Position numbers and translations under genes: made by a program
Assembly: GCA_910591455.2 (NCBI GenBank)
Contig: OU342806.1
Location: 3,561,478-3,625,477, forward strand
Direction: 5' to 3'
DNA: 64,000 bases
Source of the DNA: Pholis gunnellus
Taxonomy: Eukaryota; Chordata; Actinopteri; Perciformes; Pholidae
Shown here: in pieces, positions 1 through 11,900 of the stretch
Position numbering within the stretch: position 1 is the stretch's first letter
How the letters are laid out: every line of letters begins with the position of its first letter
The notes under the pieces: generated by a model
Databases searched by the model: none
What the model was told of the DNA's origin: nothing
What the model saw: only the letters and a program-made list of their open reading frames with translations

Positions 1-3000
1 GTGTTTAGGTTCCAATCCCATGTCTCACCTGATGACCAGGCCCAACAGGCAGGGAGACAGCAGCAGTTTGAGAGGTATGGTCACGTTTTCTGCAGAATCA
101 CCTCCATCCTCGCAGTTTTATTATTCGACTAAATCCACGTGTCTCCTCGTCTCTTCCCGTCAGACCCGGCGTGGGAGTACGGATCTCCGGGGTTCCAGGA
201 GCTGAAGGCCGAGGTGACAGAGGTACCGGTTCCTCATGGATCTGAGGACAACACAGGTCTCTGTTTGAAATATTTGGATTTATTCCTCCCTTACAGAACC
301 ATATGAGTGGCTTGATGTTTTAGCCTATTTACTGCAAATTACACACACTTTAAATCAGATGTTCTGATACCATTTTTTCCTTCACGATTCCGATACTAAA
401 ACGTTTGCATCGGCCGATATCGAGCATCGATTCAATACCCGTGTGTTAAAACCAAAAAGTTAAAAAGGTCATAATTCCCTCTCGAATATCACATTTTTGT
501 TGCTGAGAAAGAATCTCCTTCAAACAACAGTTTCTCACCAAAAACAACATTTTATTTAAACACGTCATGATGACATTATAATTGTCCTTTCGCCCAGTAC
601 TCATTTTAACTGAATAGAGCTTAAACGCATCATAATGTAACTCAATGCAACCTCCATAAACGTTAGCTCCGTTATGTAGCCAAGCAGGACTGTGCAGCTA
701 AAAGCTATTATATTTAATAATATTAAATATTAAGAATTACTAACGAAGTTTGCTTTGAGCTATTAAGGGATGGTGATTGATTTTATAATTCTTTGTTTGG
801 CATGAAGTTTGTTAAAAGGACAATTTAGTTTTATCTTCCGTCCTTCATTGTTAATCTGAGATGAGCTGTTTTGTTTGTTGTGTGCATGTGTGTTTAACTG
901 CATGTGTGTGGACCCTAAGAACAATAGTGCTTATGTTCTAATAGGGATCCAAAGAAAGAGAGAAAATGAGAGGGACAGGAAGAAAAAAGAGAAAGAAAAG
1001 AAAGAAAGGTTCACATAAAACCCAGTAAAGAACACATGTTCTGCAGTTAAAGAGCTAAACTGTGCAAACACACCAGTATAGTTCTTTAAATCCAGCCCTG
1101 GCAGCGTATACCCCTCTCACTCACCCCTTTCTCCCTCCTCCCCCCTCCATCTGACCTGGCAAACATGACACTCACCCCCCTGCTGACAGCCTCAAAGCAA
1201 ATACTGCTATTATTACTGCAGCATTTGAAACGAGAATACCAACGTCATGCCAATCCGCAGGTATGAGGGCCTTCCCCCGAGTTTCACGTTTTGTCTCGTA
1301 AATGTAAATGGGGAAACACGCCTAACGAGGTTGTCACACACGCTGCTATCCCCCCCTTCCCTTTCCCAAAAAACAAACCGCAGCTTGTGCTGCTGAATGG
1401 CCTCTCTGCTGGTTTGATTGTTTGGGATGTCAGGAAAATACACGTGGGGTCACCACGTGAAGTCATGATATCTCTGATGAGGCCGCGCCAACAGGAAAGC
1501 TGCGCGGCAGTGGGTGTATTTATAAGACCATATTCCTATCAAACCCTTAATACGCTGCTACGTCCTGGACCTGAGAGCGAGGGTGTATTTTAGGAAGTGG
1601 TAAATATACAGCTCTGCCTTATCCTTTTCCCCCGTGATACGAGCAGCGGAGAGACGCGGGATGAGTTGCGGTCCAGTTGCTGCTCTGATGGCGGGTGACT
1701 CAACAGAAATGTCCGGCAGCAGCATCTCTTGACCTGCCGTCTGCCTCCCTTGCTGGGAAATGACGACCTCATCGCACCCCTGACCAGCTCTCGGATTACC
1801 CCCGTTGGCCCTCAGTCACGCACATGTATAGAGGTCCCCTCTAATGTGCACCACTGACCGCGAAAAATGTCTCCTGAAGTCAGAAATATGTGATCCAGTT
1901 TGAGGATGATTGTTTTTCAGGATTGTGGCAGTCGCTCGTTGTGTCCCCGATCAATTTGTGTTTCCCTGAATTGATCATCTCTGAGTCTTGATCTAAAAAA
2001 AAGCCAATGATTGACGTCACGACGACTACGTCCGCTTCTTACATACAGTCTATGGGGAAGAACTTTAGTCTCCTGGTTGAAAGTCCTGTATTTGTTTGAT
2101 AAAACCGTTTTTTGATCCAATGCTCTTAGCCTATATTTTCACATAGACACACTTGAACATAATTATATTGTATCTGTCTTAAATGTGTCTCATCTCTTCA
2201 TCCCCTTCCTCTTCTTCCTGCGCGCAGGTTGTGGGGAGTTGGTCTCAGTTGGTGAGCCGGTGACTCACAGGAAGGCGGACAACATAGCGGGTAAATATGG
2301 CGTTTGGATGCAGGACCCCGAGGCCGTCTCCCCTTACGGACCGGAGATGGTCTGGCGCATCGACACCATAGGCTCTGACGTCAGGCAGCTGTTCGGGTAC
2401 GACGACATGGAGCAACTCTCTAAAGGCTTTCCATCCAAGGTCGGTGTCAGATGGATGATACTCCCTCGTTTGGAATAAGCCCCCCCAAAAAACTCACTCT
2501 GTGTTTTCCCCCCCTGACAGGTCCTGATGTTGCCAGAGCTGGTGGAGAGCACCGGTGCCACTCTGTACCGAGGCTCTCTGTATTACCAGAGGCGACGCAG
2601 CCGCTCCCTCATCCGCTTCGACCTCGCCTCCGAGAGCACCGCGGCTCGTCGCGACCTCCCTCACGCCGGCTTCCACGGCCAGTTCCCTTACTCCTGGGGC
2701 GGCTACACGGACATCGACCTGTCCGTGGATGAGCAAGGGCTGTGGGCCGTCTACTCCACCAACAAGGCCAAAGGGGCCATCGTGATCTCGCAGCTGGACC
2801 CGCACAGCCTGGACGTGAAGAGGAGCTGGGAGACCAACATCAGGAAGAGCTCCGTGGCCAACACCTTCATCATCTGCGGCAAGCTGTACACCGTGGCCAG
2901 CTACACGGCGTCGGACACCATCATCAACTACGTGTACGACACCAAAACCAGCCAGGGGAAGCCCATTGCCGTCCCCTTCAGGAACAAGTACCGCTACAAC

Positions 3001-3102
3001 AGCATGATCGACTATAACCTGGCTCAGAGGAAGCTGTTCGCCTGGGACAACTTCCACATGGTGTCCTATGACCTCAGGCTGGGTCGCCAGCAGGCCAACT
3101 GA
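1..3102 (+). CDS. myoc: myocilin, 3' part (olfactomedin domain)
   Basis: Secreted olfactomedin-family glycoprotein; in mammals it is made in the eye's trabecular meshwork and mutated in glaucoma. Coding exons seen: 1-74 (open at the window edge; a possible acceptor AG is at 7-8), 164-256, 2228-2439 and 2521-3102, joining in frame to a TGA at 3100-3102. The first two encode the linker before the domain, with the family-typical stretch GFQELKAEVTEV. The olfactomedin domain starts at GCGELV and ends at AWDNFHMVSYDL. The two domain cysteines (CGELV and FIICGKLY) and the calcium-site segments GGYTDIDL, SVAN and SMIDY are conserved. The N-terminal signal peptide and coiled coil must lie upstream. 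Human MYOC has three exons; here there are extra short introns (75-163 and 2440-2520). It converges on prrc2c, as in human. Identification is by recognition of the sequence and the neighbourhood. Confidence 0.95.
257..2227 (+). other. myoc large intron
   Basis: A 1.97 kb intron between GT at 257 and AG at 2226-2227. It holds no convincing exon. The stretch near 365-430 (decayed GATACC/CGATATCG-rich) and that near 2000-2062 (ending in the common fish motif ACATACAGTCTATGG) look like old dispersed repeats. A purine-rich GA tract lies at about 950-1010. Confidence 0.7.
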
Positions 3103-3544
3103 GGCCGCCACGATTGACTGTCGAAAAGCTCAACTGTTCCCGCTTCAAAGACTCAGAGCTTTAGAGCACAACGCATGTGGTAGTCGTAGTCATAAAGCCA
3201 ACACCGTCAGTGTAGAAGAGCTGCCAAACTCCAAAGTGAAATGAAGACGTTTCAGGAACAGTGTTCCCGAAGGTGTGCTTTTTTAAAAATCTTTTTCTTC
3301 AGTGGGTGGGCTTCTGTTGTGGCACGGCCCACAAACATGTTTTTAGAGGAATTATTTTTGTACCGCCTTCAATTCAGATGTATGATTTTGTTGTTTTCTT
3401 GATAAGCTATATATATATATATACACATATATATTTGAGGACTGAAAGATGAATGAATTTGACAAGCTAAGTGGGATAATCAAAGCATACAAGTAAAACA
3501 AACTGCTTCACACCCGACAGTGTTTCAGTCAACATGTCATATTA

Positions 3545-3646
3545 AATAAACTGCTCTCTCACTCAGCATGTGTTGAATATTGCATGTACTTGTACACTGT
3601 TGTCGCCAACAGAATGATGTAATGTTAAAAATCATCATGAAATAAA
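3545..3646 (+). terminator. myoc poly(A) signals
   Basis: Two AATAAA hexamers, at 3545-3550 and 3641-3646, lie 440-540 nt after the myoc stop codon on the coding strand. Either could end the transcript. Between 3650 and the prrc2c 3' end near 4375 I see no gene, only AT-rich spacer with TTAATTAA repeats at about 3765-3780. Confidence 0.65.
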
Positions 3647-4374
3647 CGTCCTAAGTTACAACAGCTTGTGTGGTTATTATGAACCGTAGAGATGTATCTA
3701 TACCTCTTTATATAAAGAGGTTTGTAACTTTAGTATTAATGGTTAAGACAACCCACAAATGGCTAATTATTAATTAATTAATAGTCTCACTGCTCTTAAT
3801 GACAGGACCCGCCCTGCGTAGCTGGTTGAGAGACGACTGGCTGAGGTTCTGCACAGTCCTTGAGAAGTTCCGTGTCAGGAACGTGTGAAGAAACGTGAAG
3901 AGACGTGTTGCCAAGAAGAAAAAAGTAATTAAAAAGGTGTTTTGAGAAAGCACCGCAACACGAGAGGACCATGACCATGCAGCCATAACCGGCCACCCCA
4001 AAAATTCATCAAATCTGCAGATCTAAATTTCCATAAGTTGCTGATCAACTTATTGTACAGCAAATCCCTTTCATATAGTAAAAAGACAAAGACGGTGTAC
4101 TGCTGGAGGATGAACACCAGCTAAAGCCTGGCAACGAAAACTGTGTTATTAATGGTTAAAAACAGATGTATAGAACATTATTAGATGATTCATAACCACT
4201 GATATTTGTTACCGTATGATCCCTTTACAAGAACTCGGAACTAGATTTTCCTCATCCGTGTTCAGTGTTGCAGTGACACCTAGTGGTGAGATGTGATCTG
4301 TGCCGAATATTAATTCTGATGTAGATCAAAAATAATAAAATCTGTTCAAAGTACAAACCAGACATCACTGACAA

Positions 4375-5966
4375 ACATCTCAACAGTATATTATTTTATT
4401 AGTTTCTGTAACCAAACCAAGAGAATGTAAATAAGACCGTACATATTTTAATACAGCGATGAAACCCCTGTACAAGTTCAACAAAAAAAAAATCATTACC
4501 CTCCCCTCCCTCATCCATCCTCCAAACAAAGGACTCTTCTCCCCCCCCTCCCACCTCAGGGTGCATACTACTGTACATTTCTGAAGGGCCCTCGTCACCA
4601 CAACCCCCGAGATGAAAGCATTGTGGGTGGGACAGCCAGCGGAGGTGAGGCGGAGACAGAACTCGGCGCCGATTGCTCTCATCAGTAAAGACAACTAAAC
4701 AATAAGTGTCCTTCTGCTTAAACGCTTCTGAACTTGAGGCTTTTCGTTTCATCTTTTTTTTTCCTTGTTCGCCGTCCTCGTGGGGGTTGACACACACGCA
4801 CGCACACACACACACACGCGCACACACACTTGAGTTTTCTACCGTTTCACCCATCAACTCCTCACCGTTTCTATTCCTCTAAAATAGCCCTACCCTGCAG
4901 CTATTCTCTAGCTAAGGGCACTGAAATCAGTCGACAGCAGCAGCAGGTCTGGGTGCTTTACAGTGAAGTGTGTGTATAGGTGTGCGTTTGTGTGACAGCA
5001 AGGAAGCAGTGAAATGGGTGTGTGACAGTAGCTTTATGTAGTGATCCTGTAAAGTCCAATCAAAACTCCTTAAAATCTAAAAAAAAAAAAAAAAGGCGGT
5101 GACGTCTTCTCTGCGTTGCTTTAACCTTTGGCTAAATAAACAGGGGAGTCCAGCTACGATGCCACAAACACACACCCGACACACACACACACACACACAC
5201 ACACACATCAGTAATTCTCAGGCAAGGAGATGAGAGCAGAAGGCAGGAGCAGAAGCTCACGGGCAGACTTATCGATAAATCAAAAATCATTAATTTCAAT
5301 CAACTGCTTTAATTTTTCACATTTCCGTTCTGGTAAAAACAAAAACACACAAAAAAAACAGACGAGAAATGTCTTGTTTCACGTCCGTGTGCGGTGACCG
5401 TGGATGAAATGTGAGTGTGTGGTAATCGAGGTGCATTTCCACGTTGACTAGTTATGACGGGAGATCAACAAAAAAGTGTGCTTCGCTAAAATGACATCTC
5501 CTTAACAAGATTGTTTCGACTACACAAAAAAAACAAAAACTGATTCTTTCGTTTAACAAAAACAGCGTTCTCCTATAATATGCGCGATCCTATCTAGGGG
5601 AAGAAAAAAAAAAAAAAGAAAAAAAAAGAAGAGGAACAGAAATCAAGAGCTATAAAAAAAAAAATGGCAAACTCAGCAGCAAATCTCATTTTCGAATTTT
5701 CTCTTTCCGACTCTCCTCTGATCTACCGTCTGAGTAGATTTCTATGGAACAACTTGTGCAGCCATTTTAAATCGGCTTCTAAATACGATGGACTCAAAAC
5801 GCCGCCACCTACAGCGGGACAAGATCGGGGAAGAAAGAGGAGGATTACGTTTAGGCCCCCCCCCCCCCCCCAGGGCTGATATGAGGCGGTGACTGAGTGA
5901 ATGGGGCTCGATTCCTCTCTCTTCCATCCATTCATATTGTCATCTGAAGAGGGTTTCCGCCGCTCT
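4375..5966 (-). other. prrc2c: prrc2c 3' untranslated region
   Basis: On the minus strand a canonical AATAAA (plus-strand TTTATT at 4395-4400) lies about 1.57 kb past the prrc2c stop codon, and no better site was seen between. The region is not open in any convincing frame. It holds CA repeats (about 4791-4828 and 5176-5207), an A-run at 5080-5094, A-rich tracts at 5600-5660, and a C-run at about 5859-5872. Confidence 0.65.
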
Positions 5967-8900
5967 TTACTTGCCCTCTTCTGGTTTGATGGCCTGCGGT
6001 TTGATGGGGCCGGTCCGGATGGGCTTGGCCGAGGAGATGGGGGGTTTGTCGGGGTCCGGGCGGTCGCCCATGGCCTGGTGGTTTGGGGCGGAGGCGTCGA
6101 GCGGGGGTTTCCCCCCCTGATCGAGCCGCGACACTTTGCTGACTTGCGGGGCCTTGAGCTGCTGCTGCTCCGAGAAGAACTTATGAGTGGCCTGGAGCAC
6201 CTCGGCCCGCTGCTTTGCCTGCAGAGTGACGAAGACACGATTCAAAATATAAGCCAAAGCCACCAAATCACTGAAAGATTACTTCATCATCAGATAAAAC
6301 GGGGAACCAGACCTTTAGGTCCTGCTCAGCCTTCATAGCCTGCGTGCCTCTGGGAGCGAGCGAGGGACCAGGAGGTCCTCTGGGAGGGTGCTGGCTGTGC
6401 TGTGGGTGCTGAGGGTGCAGAGGGCGGGGATGGGGCATGAGACCACCGCCCATATTGGGCGACATCGGGGGGCCCATGGGAGAGCGCTGGACGCCTCCAG
6501 CAAACGAGTTAACGTGAGGAGGTCGAACCAGAGGAGACACGATGTTGGGCTGAGACAGAATCTGAAATGAAGAGGAAGAAACGGGAAATAAATGGGTTGC
6601 TTGACATTTTGTGCTAATACCCATCCATCTAAATACAGGTGTGATTAATCTACCTGTGGGTTGAACTGGCCAGGGAAGTGCTGTGTCATCCTCATGCCGG
6701 CAGAGCTCGCCTGGAACTGCTTCTGGTACAGCATGCTGTTGATCTTACTGGACTGGCTGCTGGGAGACGTGGAGCTCGCTCTGCAGGCGGAGGAGGAAGC
6801 GGTCATCATAAATGACAAACATCTTATGAATAAAGAAATGACAGACTTGTTGGCGCTGCTTGTGAACACACATCTTTACATTTGTTGTATACGAGTCGCT
6901 CATGTCTGATGTGAATCTATAGGGGGTACCTGTAATGGCTGGAGGTGGGCGTGGTGCTCCGGGCGCCGATAGGAGGGGTTCCGGGCTTCACATCCATCCC
7001 ACCGCCAAAGAGTTTCAGATCCATGTCCATCTGCAAAGCGTCAACACACAAAAACTGTTCCAACTCTAAATCAGCAAGAGTGTGTCTGAGATTCACACTA
7101 CAGGAGGGTTTCTCAACCTCTCATCTTAAGGCCGACTTCAGATTCTTTAAAAAAAAAGAAATAATTGAGAAACAAAAACATAAAAAAGGATAGGTCTTAT
7201 GCTACTGCCAGCTGTATTGACCTGAATAAATATTTAGTTTACCCTCACCCCCTGCCATTATAAATTCATATTTAATGTATTCATATTTCATCACTACATG
7301 CTTTGGAGCTTTTACTAGAGCGGGGTCATCTCCCACGTCTCTCTGGTTTAAAACAGAACGATGCATGTGTTTCACTTCATACGAGGGAACAGTAGCTAGC
7401 CAACAACTCTCTCTACTTGATAAGTTGTGATTGTCGTGGTGACACGCAAAAGTCTGTGAAATTATGCATTTTAATGACATTTTGTATTTATGCTAGTGTT
7501 GAACTATCTATATATAAGGATAACTAGCTTTAAATGACTCCCAGTGGTTGAGAATAAGCAGCTCTGCAGTACCTTGCTGGTCGGAGGCGGCATCATGCCG
7601 TGGTTGGGGCCCATGATGCCTCGGTATGGCTGAGAGACCGGGGGCTGCCGGTTGATGTTGGGGGGCTGAGCCTGGGGAGGAGTGGGAGGCAGCGCCAGGA
7701 GGGGCTGGCCTCCACCCGAGCCAAAGTTAGACAGGGACAGCTGGGAGCTGGGCATCGAGACCGTCATCTGGAGAGAGATTAAGACACGCAAACGATCAAA
7801 CTTCCACCAGTCAAAAGGAAATTATGCTGCTTTAAACCACTGGATTAAGGTCTTTGGTTAACCACTAACACAAGCGATATGAGAGGTTTATAATCCTCAT
7901 GTTTGCATGCGGGTTACCTGTTGCATTGCAGAGCTGGGCGACTGGGTGTTGCTGTAGTAGCTACTCTGGCCGTGTTGTTGGACCTGTCCCGAGTACATGT
8001 TAGAATGCTGACTCATCCCCTGTCGGGCCTGAAACACAGACACAGATATGTCAGATGGAACACATAAACGCATTAATAAATAAATATAGATGTCAGTAAG
8101 GCGTTGGGTCAATACCATGAGGCTGAGTGGAACAGATCCTTTGTGCAGACTGGTTACCTGCAGCAGGTGCGTGTCGATCAGCTGGGAGCCTCCCATGCCA
8201 GAGGGCTGGTTGAGCTGCGGCTCAAACAGAATGGGAATGTGCTGGGTGGAGGAGGCCTGCTGATAGGCCAGACTAGACTGAGGCTTGCCGAGCTCAGACG
8301 CCTGGACGCCGGCATAGCTGTGCAGCGACGGCCCCGACAGCATCATGGAGGGCTGCGACAGGCTGCTCTGCATGAACGCCTGCTGAGACCTGAGGACGGA
8401 TCAGGACGTGGGATCGGAATGAGCGAACAACGGCACACTGGCGGTTCAGCAGTACTGTGCGTTGTTGGAGCAGAGAACAGAATACGAGTGCGGTGTTGTG
8501 AGTTACCTGTAAGGCTGCAGCGAGGAGCTGAACAGGTCCTGTTGCTGGGAGACTGGGGGACCAGTGCTGAGTCCGAGCTGAGCCTGATGTGTGTGTTGGT
8601 GTTGGTGTTGGTGCTGATGTTGGTGTTGGTGCTGATGCTGATGTTGGTGTTGGTGCTGCGGCTGATGTTGGTGTTGGTGCTGCGGCTGATGTTGGTGTTG
8701 GTGCTGCGGCTGATGTTGGTGTTGGTGCTGCGGCTGACCTTGCAGTGGAGCGTAGATAGGGATGGGAATCTGCTGCACTGCTGTCGGCTATAAAAAAAAA
8801 GGTGGAGAAGAAACACAGGTAGTTTTACCTCCAACATTAAAAAAACAATCCTGCAGCATGTTGCTGAAACAGAAAATCTTACCTGTGAGATGCCGGGCTG

Positions 8901-11900
8901 GAAGCCCTGCTGCTGCGCCAAGGAGGGAGGCGCCAAGCGAGGGTGGGGGGTACTGAAGAGGTGGCTAGTGTCCATGTAGAACGCTGGAATCTGAGCTGCA
9001 GAACCTCGACAGACATGGGTTTCAATATTAGCTATTTAGTCTTTAAAATACGAAACTAAATATCTACAAATCAAAATAGATCGGTGGATGAACATGTTGA
9101 ATCGGTGCCATGCGTCTTCTCACCTGCTGCAGACTGAGAGACGTACACCTGCGGGGTCTGCTGCTGCTGGGCCAGGAGGGCCGGCACGCAGCCCAGCTGA
9201 GAGAAGCTGCTGCTGCTGCTGCTGCTGCTGGAGGACAGACTTCCACCCTGCAGCTGCTGGGGCTTCACCTTGCAGATGTTGGGGGGGTCAGAGGCCGTGG
9301 TGGTCTTGGTGCTGAGCGATGACGTCGTATAGGTGCCAGCACCTGCGGGGGTGGAGATGAACACATGGTGAATACAAAGAGATCACAATGGAGGCCCTCA
9401 CACAAGAGGAAATCCCAAAACAAAAACACACAAGTATGTTAAGCTAGCTGATCACTGGAGTTTCTGGTTGGCCGCTGCCTCGATCGGTCTAAAATACGTC
9501 CACAGCAGTACAATGCTTTGCTCCTGTGCTGGTACTCTCCTACTCAGAACTTGGGGTGTGCCGTCTACTGTAGGTGATGCACCGACTATGGATTACCTCA
9601 TACAACCCCCCCCCCTTCTAATTTGGAGTCATGTTACCTGACAGTGAGGTGCTGGGGGTGACAGAAGCCACGGGGATCTGCGGTATGGAGGTGGAGGAGA
9701 AGGTGGAGTACGAGGACGCACAGGAGGTGATGGGGGAGGAAGAGGACGTGGCCGGAGAGTTCTTCTCCAGACTCGGGGAGTTCTCCCACGCCTTACGAGC
9801 CGATTCCATCTGAGGAGGAGACAGAAAGAAAACAAACGCTCAGGTTGTGTTTCACTGAAACGTTTCGTAACGGGACTCAAAACAACTTAAACTTTCTCTA
9901 CGTACCTTTAGTGTCAGGTCAACGGTAGCGGGAGAGACGGTGCTGAGGCTGGAGCTCTGCTGCAGGGTCTCTCGTCGAGGCAATGAGTGCGGTAGCGCCA
10001 CCTGAAAACGCATCAAAGACACCCCAGTGTTTAGGATTAAAGCATCGGTATCATGGCACAAGTGATCTCTTCAAATGTTAAAAAAAAAATAGCTGTACAA
10101 AACAAGGATGTGTTCTCACATTTGCCACCAAACTCTCTTCTATTTTGTTCACTCCTGTAGCAACACTGTCAGCCAGTGAGGAGGAGGGAGTGGTGTAGTC
10201 GGTGACAGACTCCTGAGAGGGAAAGACATAAATTCAGTACTGCAGAAATACTACTTAAAAGCGTACAGGGTTCAGGGTTCGGTGTATTAACAGCCTAAAA
10301 AGGAACAATGTAGGGCTGTCAAACGCGGGCAAAAATGTGAATATTTGTTCTGTATTCAAAGCCTGGCTGTGTGCTCATGTGACACTGACGTACCTTAGAG
10401 TTACTGTTGTACTCCGCTAAGGGGACCGTGATCATGCCCTCGATGTCTCCTCCCAGCTCTGGTACTGTGGTGTCACTGGTGGGAGGACTGGAGTCTGTGG
10501 CTCTACTGACAACTCCTCCGGGGACTCCTCCCTCCATCCCCTCCCCCTCTCCTCCACGTGCGTCTTTGGCCTTGCGGTTCTTTAAAGAGCGCTCTTTACC
10601 GATGGGACCTGGCTTGTACTCCTTGGTTTCCACTGGTTCCAAGTCAGGAAGCTGGAGAGAAGGACAGATTCAATATTTAAATGAATTCATAGGTTGATGT
10701 TGTTGTTCAAACAGCGAGTTTCCTCCACGGCTGAGTTACCTTCTGTGTTTTGATCGGGCCAGCTCGAGGTTGTTTCTGTCTCTGTTCTTTGGGAGCAGGT
10801 AGTTTGTTTTCAGAGACAGCTTCTAGCAACGCTGGAACTCCATCACTGTCGGTGCTGCCCGCAGACGACGGCGCTCCAAACTGAATACAGTCTATTGCCA
10901 ATTCCACGCCGCCCTCTGATCCAGGCTTCACACCCTGAAACGACACATTTGAAGGTTTATCATTTAGCCAAAGGATCGTACGCTGCACAAAAGAAGACGG
11001 GCGTGTTCAACCTACCTCAATGACAGCGCCAGTAAAGGAGGTAAGAGGTTTGTTCCAGGCACTCACAGAAGGTGGCTGGGGAGGGCTGATGGGACCAACT
11101 GGAATAAACACATTACATGCATCAGACCAGAGCTGGCTGATAAATCCACTCCTGCATCACAAGATTCAGGAACCGAGACAAATTTAAGACATCTTTTTCC
11201 AACGAGAATCGAATTATCCACTCACGCTTCTTGACATCAGGAAGGACAATGGAGCCCGCCACCTTGTTCTCCCACAGTTCCGTACCCAGGGTGCTGTGCG
11301 TCTGCGCAGGCGCGGGAGGTAAACTCTTTGAGGTAAAGTCCACAGTGGCAGCGGGGATGGAGGGCAGTGGAGCCACTGTTCCTTCCAGAGTCTGGGGGGA
11401 CGCGGCGGGCTGGGAGGGGGCGAGGTGAGGATGCTGGGGAGCAGAAATGAGGGGTTGTGGTGGGGCCTGAGGTGTAGGGACTACAGGAGGCTGAGACTGT
11501 GAGGACTGTTGTTGTTGCTGCTGTTGTTGTTGTTGTTGTTGTTGTTGCTGCGATGACTGCTTTTTAGCAAATCTTGGTGGCAGCTTTCCTCCGCCCCCTC
11601 TGCCCTTCTCACCAGAGCCTTTTTTACTCCAGTTCTGTAGGAAGAGAATAAGTAAATTATACTGTGTCAAGGTATTGCATCGCTGTTTTTAAACTATGTG
11701 GTGGAAGCCCTCCTCTTACCTGAGGCGTCTGCTCTTCCTTTTTCCGTTTCTCTTCGTCCTGCAGGCGTTTCTGTTGCTTGCGGGACACCACCTCAGTGAA
11801 GCCGTCGTCGTTGGTGTTGGACTGTGGGTCCTCTGTGGTGGTGACCTCAGGGTGGTCATCAATGATCACAACACCTATAGTGACGGGACAAAAAGCGGAT

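Noticed and set aside
2494..3111. 205-codon minus-strand ORF opposite the myoc last exon
   Set aside because: It is the antisense shadow of a GC-rich coding exon; no family features and no splice context.
4501..4857. ORFs of 104-152 codons in the prrc2c 3'UTR
   Set aside because: They lie between the prrc2c stop and its poly(A) signal and consist of CA-repeat and low-complexity translations.
5723..6238. 171-codon minus-strand ORF at the prrc2c 3' end
   Set aside because: It overlaps the true last exon in another frame; the frame ending KPIRTGPIKPQAIK matches the family.
8343..8975. 210-codon frame rich in SRSTNTNI repeats
   Set aside because: Other-frame reading of the prrc2c QH minisatellite; the true frame is fixed by conserved flanks IPIPIYAPLQGQ and SSLQPYR.
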